Part shown: one piece after another, positions 1 to 8,210 of the stretch
Numbering within the stretch: position 1 is the first letter of the stretch
How the letters are laid out: each line of letters opens with the position of its first letter
Source: JAMXLO01 sp046735215
Lineage (GTDB): Bacteria; Pseudomonadota; Alphaproteobacteria; Acetobacterales; Acetobacteraceae
Length of the DNA: 27,158 nt
Reading direction: 5' to 3'
Assembly: GCA_046735215.1 (NCBI GenBank)
Contig: JBKPSV010000240.1
Location: 1 to 27,158, forward strand
Translations under genes and position numbers: made by a program
The notes under the pieces: generated by a model
What the model was told of the DNA's origin: nothing
The model's database searches: none
The model's input: only the letters and a program-made list of their open reading frames with translations

Positions 1-222
1 GTACTGGATGATCGTCAGCAGGGTATACAGCGACATCGCGATGGCGAAGATGCCGTACTGCGCTGGCCCTATGACCCGCGCCAGGACCAGAAAAATCAGG
101 AAGGACGCCGCCTGGCCGCCACCCAGATCGGCCAGCGCCCAAAGTGTCGCGTGTGCTGACCGCGCACGGGTTGGTGGCGCCACCGGACCACCTGCTGGCG
201 CGATCTTGTCAGTGATCGACAT
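1..222 (-). CDS. Polysaccharide flippase (Wzx/MATE-like), N-terminal fragment
   Basis: An open frame runs from an ATG at 220-222 to the window edge, giving 74 residues with no stop. After a polar, Pro-rich start of about 25 residues comes a membrane stretch containing FLIFLVLARVIGPAQYGIFA, the first-helix signature of the polysaccharide transport/oligosaccharide flippase family (Wzx, RfbX), which moves lipid-linked sugar units across the inner membrane. The downstream part, including the remaining helices, lies outside the window. It is transcribed away from the M20/MBOAT/SGNH operon, and a surface-polysaccharide role would suit those acyltransferase neighbours. The family call rests on one helix and its flanks, so a close relative such as a lipid II flippase-like protein is possible. 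Confidence 0.75.
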   Translation of the reverse strand, partial: MSITDKIAPAGGPVAPPTRARSAHATLWALADLGGGQAASFLIFLVLARVIGPAQYGIFAIAMSLYTLLTIIQY

Positions 223-674
223 GCAGTATCACAGTTGGCTCAGCGCGCGTCTGACATGCAGCCGCTCTGGCAACAGGAGGAGCGACGATGCGGAACGTCG
301 CGGACGGTGAGTGAGGAATCTGATCAATCCAGATGATGAGGATGGCACGCCGAAGCTAGGTAGCAAGGAGATCCAGCCCTACCTCTCAAAGGTATAGGTC
401 GCAGCATTCCCACAACGAGCCGAACCGCAAAGCGCACAGCGCGACCGAGCAGCTTTGGCTGCAACAGCAAAGCAAAGCGAGGGATTCGGCTACTGTTCTT
501 CTGCAGCGGTGATTTGCCGTGCGGGGTAGAAGCACCATCACGTGTTCCGATCAGCTGCTCCTGGGCGTCAGCCCTTACAAGATTGTGATGGCGCAACGCC
601 ACGCGGCCGGCGCGTGGACAAGGTCCGAATTCGCGTGCACACAGCTAGCATCGAGAATCGTCCGGAATTGGCCG
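223..674. other. Intergenic region between divergent genes, no convincing gene
   Basis: About 450 bp separates the flippase start from the preferred start of the M20 peptidase. It contains a strong Shine-Dalgarno-like AGGAGG at 275-280 followed by an ATG at 288, but that frame closes after eight residues (stop at 312-314). Longer frames on either strand show no recognisable protein. Promoters for both divergent genes must lie here, but I could not place convincing -35/-10 boxes. Confidence 0.5.
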
Positions 675-1799
675 ATGCCGCATACCGATGTGGGAACGTC
701 TGAGCGCCTGCTGGAAGAACTGGCCGGCTGGGTAAAGCTGGAGACGCCAACGACCGACCCGATCGCGGTCAATCGGCTGATGGACATAGCCGAGGCAGAG
801 CTAACCGCGGCAGGAGCCGCGACGACCCGCATTGCAGGTCGCAATGGGTTTGGAGACAACCTGATCGCCCGAACGCCTGGGAAGGGAAAGCCGGTGCTCG
901 TGGCAGGCCATCTGGACACCGTGTGGTCGGTGGGCACCCTGGACGGCATGCCGTACCAGGTGAACGGCGGAAAGGCGCACGGGCCAGGCATCTACGACAT
1001 GAAGGCCGGCAGTTTCCTCGCCTTCCATGCGGTCCGATCGATCCTGCAGCAGCGCGTCAGGACAAGGCGGCCTATCGTTCTGTTGCTCACACCGGACGAA
1101 GAGGTGGGTAGCCCCACGTCGCGAGGGTGGATCGAACGCGAGGCTGAACAGGCGTCCTGCGTGCTTATCCCGGAACCGGCGGGCCAGGGCGGGGCCTGTG
1201 TCACGGCACGCAAGGGCGTGGGACGCTTCGTGATGCGCGTCGAAGGCCGCGGCGCGCATTCCGGCGGCAACTTTCAGGACGGTGCCTCGGCGGTCGTGGA
1301 GCTCGCCCGGCAGATCGTGCGGATCCACGAGATGGTGGATCTCGATCGCGGTATCACGCTGAACGCTGCCCCGGTGTGGGGCGGGTCGCGACCGAACGTT
1401 ATCTCGCCAGATGCTGGATGCGAGATCGACCTGCGGGTGAACTCCGTTGCCGACGGCGCGCATATGGAACGCCTGTTGCTGGAGACCACGGCTCTGACCC
1501 CGGGCTGCCGGGTGGTGGTGGAGGGTGGCATGAATCGTCCGCCCTTCGCGGAAAATCCCGGAATATTGGCGCTGTACGATATGGCGCGGGAAATCGCCGA
1601 GACGGTGGGGGTCGCGCTGCCGCGGCAGCATCGCGGCGGCGGGTCGGATGGCAATTTCACTGCGGCGATGGGGGTGCCGACGCTGGATGGTCTCGGCTGT
1701 CCTGGTTCCGGCGCCCATGCAAGCCACGAGCACATCCTGTGGCAGCAGTTGGCACCGCGTGCAGCGTTGATGGCGGGGCTGCTGGAGGAACTCGACTAG
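675..1799 (+). CDS. M20 family metallopeptidase (glutamate carboxypeptidase-like)
   Basis: A 374-residue zinc amidohydrolase of the M20 family, cytosolic by appearance. The di-metal site can be read off: GHLDTV (H79, D81), D108 in GPGIYDMKAG, the catalytic pair EE at 142-143 in PDEEVGS, E167 in IPEPAG, and a C-terminal His in GAHASHEHI. The dimerisation domain starts near GRGAHSGG (about 192). The spacing best fits the CPG2/glutamate carboxypeptidase-like branch, which hydrolyses N-acyl or peptide bonds to amino acids; the true substrate cannot be read. The frame stays open up to 519, but homology begins at the ATG at 675. The MBOAT gene starts 14 bp after its stop, so the two are probably co-transcribed. 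Confidence 0.85.
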   Translation: MPHTDVGTSERLLEELAGWVKLETPTTDPIAVNRLMDIAEAELTAAGAATTRIAGRNGFGDNLIARTPGKGKPVLVAGHLDTVWSVGTLDGMPYQVNGGKAHGPGIYDMKAGSFLAFHAVRSILQQRVRTRRPIVLLLTPDEEVGSPTSRGWIEREAEQASCVLIPEPAGQGGACVTARKGVGRFVMRVEGRGAHSGGNFQDGASAVVELARQIVRIHEMVDLDRGITLNAAPVWGGSRPNVISPDAGCEIDLRVNSVADGAHMERLLLETTALTPGCRVVVEGGMNRPPFAENPGILALYDMAREIAETVGVALPRQHRGGGSDGNFTAAMGVPTLDGLGCPGSGAHASHEHILWQQLAPRAALMAGLLEELD

Positions 1800-1813
1800 C
1801 GCTCGTCCGCGCC

Positions 1814-3193
1814 ATGCTGTTCAATTCGCAGGCCTTTATCTGCGGTTTTCTGCCGATCATAGTGGCGCTGTACTACGCATTGCATGCGCATCGCAGCGCA
1901 CGGCAGGCGGTGGTTGTACTGGCGTCGCTCGCCTTCTATGGTTGGTGGGATGTTCGCTTCGTCCCACTTCTGGCGGCGCTGACAGTCACAAACTGGTTGA
2001 TCGTACGATGGTTCGCCAGTTCGCGGGCGGGATGGATACCGCTGGTTGGGGTCGTGTTGAATCTGGCGATACTGGGGGTGTGCAAATACGCTGATTTCTT
2101 TCGGGCGACGGCCGATGCGCTGCTGGGCGAGGTGTTTCATCCCTGGGATCTTATCCTGCCTCTCGGCATCAGCTTTTTCGTATTTCAGAAGATCTCCTAC
2201 CTGATCGATCTGCGTCGAGGCGATCGGCACATCTACGGTTTTCTCGACTTCTGCATGTTCGTCACGTTCTTTCCGCAGCTCATCGCCGGACCCATCGTCA
2301 GACACAACGAGATCATTCATCAGTTCCGACTTGATCCATGCCGGTCGGGAATGTGGCAGAATCTGTCGCGCGGCTTCGTGCTGTTTGTGATCGGTGTGGC
2401 GAAGAAAGTTGCACTGGCCGACACGCTGGCAATGGTTGCCGATCCGCTGTTCGACAAGGCGGTTGCCACGTCGTTGTCAGCGGCCGAGGCGTGGGTCGGG
2501 ACGCTTGCATATACACTGCAGATCTATTTCGATTTTTCTGGCTATTCCGATATGGCGATCGGCCTGGGCCTGATGTTCGGTCTATCGCTGCCGCTGAATT
2601 TCAATGCGCCGTATCGCGCGGTCTCGATTCGTGACTTCTGGCGGCGGTGGCACATGACGCTGTCGCGCTTCCTGCGTGACTATCTCTACATTCCGCTTGG
2701 CGGCAACCGGTGCGGACCGCTGCGCCAGGCAGCAAATGTGATTCTCACCATGCTGCTTGGCGGGCTATGGCATGGCGCCAACTGGACCTTTGTCGCCTGG
2801 GGCGGCCTGCACGGTGCGGCGCTTGCGGTGAACCATGTATGGCAGGTGCGTGGGTGGCGTTTGCCAAGAGTGATGGCCTGGGCACTCACTCTGCTGTTCG
2901 TCATGGCGTGTTGGGTATTGTTCCGCGCTGCGGATTTCGCGACGGCCGGTTCCGTCCTGTCGTCCATGGTGGGGCTGCACGGCGCAGGCCACATTACGTT
3001 GGATCGCGAATTCGTTGCGGCTCTCATTGGCGGCGCAGCCGTCGCCCTGCTTGGGCCGACGAGCCAGACGATTGCGCTTGAAAGGTTGCAACCGAAGCCA
3101 TGGATGGCCGTGCCGGCTGGCGCGGGATTGGCCTATCTGCTGCTATTGGTGGGCGGCCGGCTGCCGAATGTCTTTATCTACTTCCAGTTCTGA
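1814..3193 (+). CDS. MBOAT family O-acyltransferase (AlgI-like)
   Basis: A 459-residue polytopic inner-membrane protein. It opens with MLFNSQAFICGFLPIIVALY, the standard start of the AlgI/DltB branch of membrane-bound O-acyltransferases. The family core is present: FPQLIAGPIVRHNEI, FDFSGYSDMAIGLGLMFG, NFNAPYRAVSIRDFWRRWHM, and the catalytic-His segment LLGGLWHGANWTFVAWGG, with the invariant His at residue 320. Such proteins pass acyl groups, usually acetyl, through the membrane to a periplasmic partner that modifies a polysaccharide. The frame is open far upstream (to 1376), but the ATG at 1814 matches the family start and lies just after the M20 stop. Its 3' end overlaps the next gene by 26 bp. 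Full length, no defects seen. Confidence 0.93.
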   Translation: MLFNSQAFICGFLPIIVALYYALHAHRSARQAVVVLASLAFYGWWDVRFVPLLAALTVTNWLIVRWFASSRAGWIPLVGVVLNLAILGVCKYADFFRATADALLGEVFHPWDLILPLGISFFVFQKISYLIDLRRGDRHIYGFLDFCMFVTFFPQLIAGPIVRHNEIIHQFRLDPCRSGMWQNLSRGFVLFVIGVAKKVALADTLAMVADPLFDKAVATSLSAAEAWVGTLAYTLQIYFDFSGYSDMAIGLGLMFGLSLPLNFNAPYRAVSIRDFWRRWHMTLSRFLRDYLYIPLGGNRCGPLRQAANVILTMLLGGLWHGANWTFVAWGGLHGAALAVNHVWQVRGWRLPRVMAWALTLLFVMACWVLFRAADFATAGSVLSSMVGLHGAGHITLDREFVAALIGGAAVALLGPTSQTIALERLQPKPWMAVPAGAGLAYLLLLVGGRLPNVFIYFQF

Positions 3194-4373
3194 CGCCGCC
3201 TCGCACTGGCGACGCTTCTTTTGCCTCGCCGCGGGCACGGCAGCGCTCGCGATCATTGTGATCTACGCCTTCGTCGTACTGGTGGATCCGTTCGACACGC
3301 TGTCGCTTTCGCCGCCGCTGCAGCGCGGTCTTGTCGCAAGCAACCAGCGATTCTCCTATCCCTCGGTGGCGCGCTCGGAACGGTTCGACAGCGCGGTGTT
3401 CGGGACCTCGACCAGCCGGCTGCTTCGCCCCGATCTGTTGGATACGGAGTTCGGTGGCCGCTTCGCCAATCTGGCGATGAATGCGGCGACACCCTACGAG
3501 CAGGCCCGCCTGATGCAGGTGTTTCGGTCGGCGCACCCAGCTGCACGCACGATCATCGTCGGGCTCGACCTCAGCTACTGCGCCACAGGCAATTCGGAGC
3601 AATTGCTGACTCCACGCGCGTTCCCCGCATGGCTGTACGAGGACGACGCCAGCTGGCGCGGTTACCTGGAGCTGTTCAACCTGTATGCCGTGGAAGAGGC
3701 CGGCCAGCAGTTCGGCGTGCTGATCGGGCTCAAACGTCCATCATATGACATCGACGGATACAACGACTTCCTGCCGCCGGATGGCGATTACGATCCTGCC
3801 CGCGTTGCCAAACATATGCAGTTGTCCGGTGTATTCATCCCGCCAGGCGCCCGCGACGGTGCTCCGGCGGATTGGCGCTATCTGGCGATCGAACGATTGG
3901 ACAAAGTTATCTCGCCGTTTGCCGATAATACCCGCAAGATCCTCTACTTTGTTCCTTACAGCCGGAAGATCATGCCCGCGCCGGATTCGGCAGGCGATGT
4001 GGTGTGGCAGGAATGCAAGCGGCGTGTGGTGGCTCTCGCAGAACGCACGCCGAATACCCTGGTGCTTGATTTTATGGGGCCCACCCCGATCACCGATGAC
4101 GTGAACAACTACTGGGACGGATTGCATTATCGGCACCAAATCGCCGACCGCGTTGTGCGTGATCTGGCCGCGGCCGACCAGGGCGCGGCATCGCCTGATT
4201 ACACGCGGCTGGCGGAGAACAGGCTGTCGGCCAGCTTGGCGAACAGAGGGACTGCCGCAATCAGGTCCGAGGTGCGTGCTTTCTCCGAGGGTGTGTGCGC
4301 CTCGGCGATGTCGCCTGGTCCCAGCACGACGCAGGGTGCGATCGCCTGCAGTTCCGAGGCGTCCGTCCCATAG
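3168..4373 (+). CDS. SGNH/AlgX-like acyltransferase partner, membrane-anchored
   Basis: A 401-residue protein whose ATG at 3168 lies inside the end of the MBOAT gene. After a short cytosolic start it has one signal-anchor helix (FFCLAAGTAALAIIVIYAFV, about 16-35), so the rest should be periplasmic. SGNH hydrolase-like landmarks are visible: block I in FGTSTSR with S81 as probable nucleophile, and the closing DxxH motif in WDGLHY (D317, H320). Partners of this kind take the acyl group from an MBOAT protein and place it on a glycan. The recognisable domain ends about residue 335. The last 58 residues or so are read from DNA antisense to the convergent M20 gene and look like an accidental extension. 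Family membership is inferred from motifs and context. Confidence 0.8.
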   Translation: MSLSTSSSDAASHWRRFFCLAAGTAALAIIVIYAFVVLVDPFDTLSLSPPLQRGLVASNQRFSYPSVARSERFDSAVFGTSTSRLLRPDLLDTEFGGRFANLAMNAATPYEQARLMQVFRSAHPAARTIIVGLDLSYCATGNSEQLLTPRAFPAWLYEDDASWRGYLELFNLYAVEEAGQQFGVLIGLKRPSYDIDGYNDFLPPDGDYDPARVAKHMQLSGVFIPPGARDGAPADWRYLAIERLDKVISPFADNTRKILYFVPYSRKIMPAPDSAGDVVWQECKRRVVALAERTPNTLVLDFMGPTPITDDVNNYWDGLHYRHQIADRVVRDLAAADQGAASPDYTRLAENRLSASLANRGTAAIRSEVRAFSEGVCASAMSPGPSTTQGAIACSSEASVP

Positions 4374-5320
4374 GGCGCGGTACTCGCCGGCTTGCCGGTC
4401 AGCGCCACACACTGCCGTATCAATGGGTGATCCGGCGGCAGTTCGGGCGGAAAGCCTTCGCGCGCCTCGCTGACCGCAATACCGAACCGGCGAGCAGTGT
4501 CATATACTGTTGTCAATACTGGAGCTGGATCGATCCTGGCCGAGTAGCGGAACTTGATCCGTGCCGTCGCCTTGGGCACGGTCACGTTCATGGCCGCGCC
4601 GTGGTTGTCGAGCACCAGATTGAAATCGCTGAACGGTGGATCGTAGTCGGCATCCTGCAGGCTCACGTCGCTGCGCAATCGCTCGAACACGTCCTTCATC
4701 TCGACCAGAAATGGAATCAGATCCCAGTTCGCATTGCGGCCTCGGCCTGTGCTGCTGTGCGCCTGCACGCCGGTCGCCATGCAGGTGAAGGCGATGTGAC
4801 TGCGATGGCCGCGTACCGGAGCAAGGCCAGTGGGTTCGGCGACGATGATGCCCGTGGGCTTCACGCGCCGCACCAGTTCTGAGCGCTCGGCGATCAGCCG
4901 CGCTCCCTGTTTCGTCGTCTCTTCGTCCGTGGTGATCAGCAGCGTGATGGGCACGTGCTCCGGAAGCGACCGAGCTGCGGCAATTACAGCGGCCACCGGG
5001 CCTTTCATGTCCGTGCTGCCAAGTCCGTGCAGCGTACCATCGGGGTCAAGCTGCGCAGACCATGGATCTTTCTGCCAGCCGGTGTCTGGCACCGTATCCA
5101 TGTGACCTGAGAGCGCGATGCCGCCGGTGGGGCCGCGATGCGCGACAAGCGCGCGTTTGGCTACACCCGAAGCGTCGGTGTAGTCGATCCGCTCGATGTC
5201 GAATCCGGTCAGCGCCAGTTCGACCCGGTCGGCGATCGGAAGGTTCGAAACGAAGCTCCGGCTGTCGATCCGTATAAGATCCCGCGCCAGTGCCACGACG
5301 TCCGTCTCGGCGTTGTTCAT
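4199..5320 (-). CDS. M20 family deacylase (ArgE/DapE-type, acetylornithine deacetylase-like)
   Basis: A 373-residue cytosolic di-zinc hydrolase. Its site is intact: SGHMDTVP (H73, D75), D104 in GLGSTDMKG, catalytic and metal Glu in TTDEET (133-134), E162 in AEPTG, the HSS dimer-domain motif, and a C-terminal metal His in AEAHTPSEK. ArgE releases ornithine from N-acetylornithine; DapE releases diaminopimelate from its succinyl form. The length and the AEPTGL segment favour the ArgE-like side, but paralogues with other N-acyl amino acid substrates are common, so no gene name is given. The start ATG (5318-5320) has an AGGGG ribosome binding site. Its last 175 bp overlap the convergent SGNH gene. 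Ornithine production would fit the ornithine decarboxylase 7 kb away, though nothing shows they are linked. Confidence 0.85.
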   Translation of the reverse strand: MNNAETDVVALARDLIRIDSRSFVSNLPIADRVELALTGFDIERIDYTDASGVAKRALVAHRGPTGGIALSGHMDTVPDTGWQKDPWSAQLDPDGTLHGLGSTDMKGPVAAVIAAARSLPEHVPITLLITTDEETTKQGARLIAERSELVRRVKPTGIIVAEPTGLAPVRGHRSHIAFTCMATGVQAHSSTGRGRNANWDLIPFLVEMKDVFERLRSDVSLQDADYDPPFSDFNLVLDNHGAAMNVTVPKATARIKFRYSARIDPAPVLTTVYDTARRFGIAVSEAREGFPPELPPDHPLIRQCVALTGKPASTAPYGTDASELQAIAPCVVLGPGDIAEAHTPSEKARTSDLIAAVPLFAKLADSLFSASRV

Positions 5321-5482
5321 GCCACCCCTGCGTTCGTGGGAGTCAAGCCAGTTTCAGGCAATGGGTCTGCATTGCAATATTTGCGTAGCACCATGCTTCC
5401 ATGACGTCCCGTTCGTAGACGTAACGGTAACCATACCCACCGATATTCCTGCCCCGACCGGCAGTGAACATGGAACGAGTTT
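5321..5482. other. Short intergenic stretch upstream of the ArgE-like gene
   Basis: This stretch separates the start of the minus-strand M20 deacylase from the small plus-strand ORF at 5483. It must contain the promoter of the deacylase. I see no coding frame with recognisable homology and no clear promoter boxes or operators. Confidence 0.4.
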
Positions 5483-5710
5483 ATGCGCAAGGGAATCAAA
5501 GGGACTGATATCTCGGTGGAGATGGACCTGTCACCGGAGCATGAGCTCTACCTGCAACATCTGGCGCAGCGCCAGCGCGGCCAGATGCGACTGAAAATGA
5601 GCGCGGGCCAGGTCGACGAGATGGTGCGCCAATTCATCGATTCACACGGCGGCGCTACGGCGTGCCCACCCGCCTACGCCTGCAAGTCGCGCCAGTATCA
5701 TCTGCGCTAG
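5483..5710 (+). CDS. Small hypothetical protein, 75 aa
   Basis: A 75-codon frame starting with ATG after GGAACGAG, a usable ribosome binding site. Third codon positions in the first 55 codons are mostly G or C, like real genes here, which is the main reason to keep it. The middle part is polar and looks helical (residues 13-52, with SPEHELYLQHLAQRQRG), and the tail is rich in Cys, Tyr and basic residues. I do not recognise a family. It sits immediately upstream of a decayed IS701-like transposase, so it could be a cargo or remnant ORF. Confidence 0.4.
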   Translation: MRKGIKGTDISVEMDLSPEHELYLQHLAQRQRGQMRLKMSAGQVDEMVRQFIDSHGGATACPPAYACKSRQYHLR

Positions 5711-5726
5711 ACTACAGTTGCGAAAT

Positions 5727-6347
5727 CGGCCAGTTGGTCTGCTGCAGACCAATCCTGCCGAGCTTGCCAACACACTGCCAGCCGAAGCCAGGAGGGGCGC
5801 ATGCCGCGGGCGAAGGCTCCAAGGGATCAGATTGTATGACTGGGCGCGTCTTCGGTTGCCCTGGTCGTCGATACGAGCTTCGAGCGCTGGGTGCTGATCC
5901 GCCGCAGTCGACAGGATCCTGAAGCATACGCCTATTATCTGGTGTTCGCCCACGCCGGGACCGAGCTTGCCGAACTGGCCGGTGCCGCCGGCCTGCGCTG
6001 GACCATTGAGGAATGCTTCCAACGCGCCAAGAGAACTGGGCCTCGATCACTGCGAGACGCGCACCTGGCATGGCTGGCATCGTCACATGACGCTGTGCAT
6101 GGCTGCCGCAGCTGTCCCGGCCAGGCTCTCTGCTGAGCTACGACAGGCCACGGGAAGCGAACGAAAGGAGCCCGATGGCGCTGGCCGCCTGAGGCTGATT
6201 GCTGCCGGCGTGCTCAGCGTACCTGGATCCGCAGTTTGCTCGCACGTCTGCTTCAATCCGGTCACCAGGCTCGGATTCATTATCGCCTGGTCGAGATGGC
6301 GAACGCGTCACCAAGCGCGTGCCGCGGAGGCGCACTATCGCAGGCGG
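5727..6347 (+). pseudogene. IS701-like transposase remnant, 5' truncated and frameshifted
   Basis: Consecutive pieces of an IS701-family (DDE) transposase C-terminal half appear in alternating frames on the plus strand. They are ELANTLPAEA and YDWARLRLPW (one frame, to about 5865), FERWVLIRRS through AELAGAAGLRWTIEECFQRA (another frame, about 5870-6030), GLDHCETRTWHGWHRHMTL (back to the first, about 6035-6095), SLLARLLQ (second frame, about 6233), and AWSRWRTRHQARAA ending in HYRRR (first frame, to about 6347). The RWTIEECFQRAK and W.WHRHMTL blocks are characteristic of the family. The N-terminal half, with the first catalytic Asp residues, is missing and at least four frame changes are needed, so it cannot make transposase. 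No terminal inverted repeats or target duplication were recognised. Confidence 0.82.
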
Positions 6348-6365
6348 CAGGTAGTAAGTGTCGAA

Positions 6366-7745
6366 CTACTCGAATTGAAATTTTGCGAAGATCGCCTCCG
6401 CCCGTTTGAACGCCTTGTCGACTGCCTGCGCCGGCGTCATGTCGTTCTTGATGACATCGGCATAGATCCCACCCCAGAGCTGTTCGGCGCTTACCTGGCC
6501 ATATGCGGGGTTATAGGCGTAGTAGCTTGCGGTGGTGGGTCCGAGGACGGATTCCTCCGTAAAGGGGGCCCGATGCGGATCACTGGGATCGAGCCACCAT
6601 GGATCTTCCTTTGCAAGGTGCGGCATCGAAGGCACTGTGCGGCCAAGGCCGCCTTTGAGATTGGCATTCAAGACCTGCGGCTGCATGAAGAACCGGCTGA
6701 AGTCCTTGGCGACTTCGAGGTTCTTGGTGCCCTTCGGGATGAATAAGCCCCCGGCACCGACCGGCGCCGGCATCGGCTTGCCATCATTGCCCAGCGGCAG
6801 CCCCATGGTCTTGCTCTCTTCGTAATAGGCCTGCTTGTTCTTGATCATCGCCAGCTCGGTGGAGATCGAGCCGTCCAAATCCATGACGATGAGCTTTTCA
6901 TGGAACGCGTTGTTGTCGTCGGCGTCGGTCCAGCTAAGAGCTTCGGGCGGCACGTAGCCGCCTTTGTAGGCATCTGTCAGATAGCTCACCGTCCGGATCG
7001 CCGCCTCGCGGATCTCCGGCTTGTCGGTATGCAACTTGCCGTCAGGCGTGACGAGGTCCGCGCCTCCATTGGCGATCATGAAGTGCTGGAACAGACCGTT
7101 GCCGTCATTCGGTCCAACCGTCGTCATCTGTGGTCCCAGAGCGTAGATCTTGCGTCTTCCTTTGCCACGTAACACCTGCTGCATGGGCTTGAAGAAGTCC
7201 CAGCGGGCATCCCACGTGTTGGGGATCTCCGATAACTTGAAGCCGGCCAGTTCGACCAGATCGCCCCAGAAGTGGAATGGCTCGGCACCCTGGCTGAGCG
7301 GCACAAGATAGTAGCCGCGACGCTTGGTGACGTTGTTGTAGTAGCTGGAGTTCAAGAGCGCGGTCTTGCTAAGTTCTGACTTGTGCTCCTCGACGATGTC
7401 GCTGACGTCTATGATCTTATCGTTCCACGCGTTCTGCGGCAGGATGCTGGAGGGCGCGATGTGGAAGATCAGGTCAGGGACATCGCCCGTAGTTAGCGCC
7501 GATACGATCTTCTGATTCAGTGCCGTGAACGGCATGATGCTGAGATCGATCTTGTTGCCGCTGGCCTTTTCGTAGTTGGCAACTGTCGCGCGAAACGCCG
7601 CGTCCTCTTCAGGCACAAAGCCTTGATCGCGCCAGACAACGGCCGTGCTTGCGGCCGCCCGGGCGATGTGAGGCCGCATCAGAGCGCCAGATGCCAAAAT
7701 ACCAAATGATCCGCGAATCACTGACCGTCGGCTCATGTATCCCAT
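6366..7745 (-). CDS. Extracellular solute-binding protein of an ABC transporter, Tat signal
   Basis: A 459-residue periplasmic binding protein of family 1, the sugar/oligosaccharide type also called UgpB/MalE-like. The N-terminus carries a twin-arginine signal (SRRSVIRGSFG, residues 5-15) and a hydrophobic stretch ending near ARAA (about 31). The mature part shows family features: an early ANYEKASGNKIDL segment, GDVPDLIFHIAP, and a late Ala/Lys-rich helix ending in FKRAEAIFAKF. The ATG at 7745 follows AAGGAAG at good distance; a second ATG at 7736 has worse spacing. No permease or ATPase gene lies beside it, so it is an orphan here. The 3' end lies 18 bp from the IS701-like remnant, whose arrival may have removed partners. 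Substrate unknown. Confidence 0.9.
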   Translation of the reverse strand: MGYMSRRSVIRGSFGILASGALMRPHIARAAASTAVVWRDQGFVPEEDAAFRATVANYEKASGNKIDLSIMPFTALNQKIVSALTTGDVPDLIFHIAPSSILPQNAWNDKIIDVSDIVEEHKSELSKTALLNSSYYNNVTKRRGYYLVPLSQGAEPFHFWGDLVELAGFKLSEIPNTWDARWDFFKPMQQVLRGKGRRKIYALGPQMTTVGPNDGNGLFQHFMIANGGADLVTPDGKLHTDKPEIREAAIRTVSYLTDAYKGGYVPPEALSWTDADDNNAFHEKLIVMDLDGSISTELAMIKNKQAYYEESKTMGLPLGNDGKPMPAPVGAGGLFIPKGTKNLEVAKDFSRFFMQPQVLNANLKGGLGRTVPSMPHLAKEDPWWLDPSDPHRAPFTEESVLGPTTASYYAYNPAYGQVSAEQLWGGIYADVIKNDMTPAQAVDKAFKRAEAIFAKFQFE

Positions 7746-8210
7746 GGCCGTCTTCCTTCCCTGCTTGATTGTCGCCGATGCGCCGGTTCTTTGCGTGGCG
7801 CGTTGCCACAGATCAATACTTGATTTTTCTCGCTGTGAGGAAAGGTTATGCAGTCAAAAGATCTGGAGCTGCGCGAAGGGCAAGTAGAGCGCAAGTAAAT
7901 CCCTGGCGCGCGGCAGCGTTGCCGGCCAACAGCGCAGCCGGTGTCGTGCTCTTGCTCATGCCGCGACGCCTGCGATCTGCCCTGAACTGTACTAGGGGAG
8001 GATCGCCAACTTACGGCTTGCCGCTTCGTTCTGTGCACGCCGACCGATCGCCTGCTGCGCCGGCTGCTATCGATGTCGGCAAGGTTAGGCCCGCGGCTCG
8101 CTGGCGGTCAAAGCAATTGCCCAGGGTTCGCCCATGCATCTCACGCCATCGTGTTGGCGGCCGACGCGGAGCGCTGCAGCTAGGGTTTGAGCAACGACAC
8201 GAGGAACGCG
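7746..8210. other. Intergenic region, nothing recognised
   Basis: About 465 bp separates the start of the solute-binding protein (minus) from the lipoprotein gene (plus). Long open frames cross it on both strands, but their translations are rich in Arg, Ala and Pro with no domain or homology I can name, and they run through the neighbouring lipoprotein in a different frame. It should hold two divergent promoters; an A/T-richer patch at about 7810-7860 is the likeliest place for the minus-strand one. Confidence 0.4.

Noticed and set aside
324..602. A 92-codon minus-strand frame upstream of the M20 operon
   Set aside because: No recognisable motif, no clear ribosome binding site and composition like other chance frames.
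801..1733. A 310-codon minus-strand frame opposite the M20 peptidase
   Set aside because: Antisense to a gene with an intact catalytic site, composition is Arg/His-rich and no family is recognisable.
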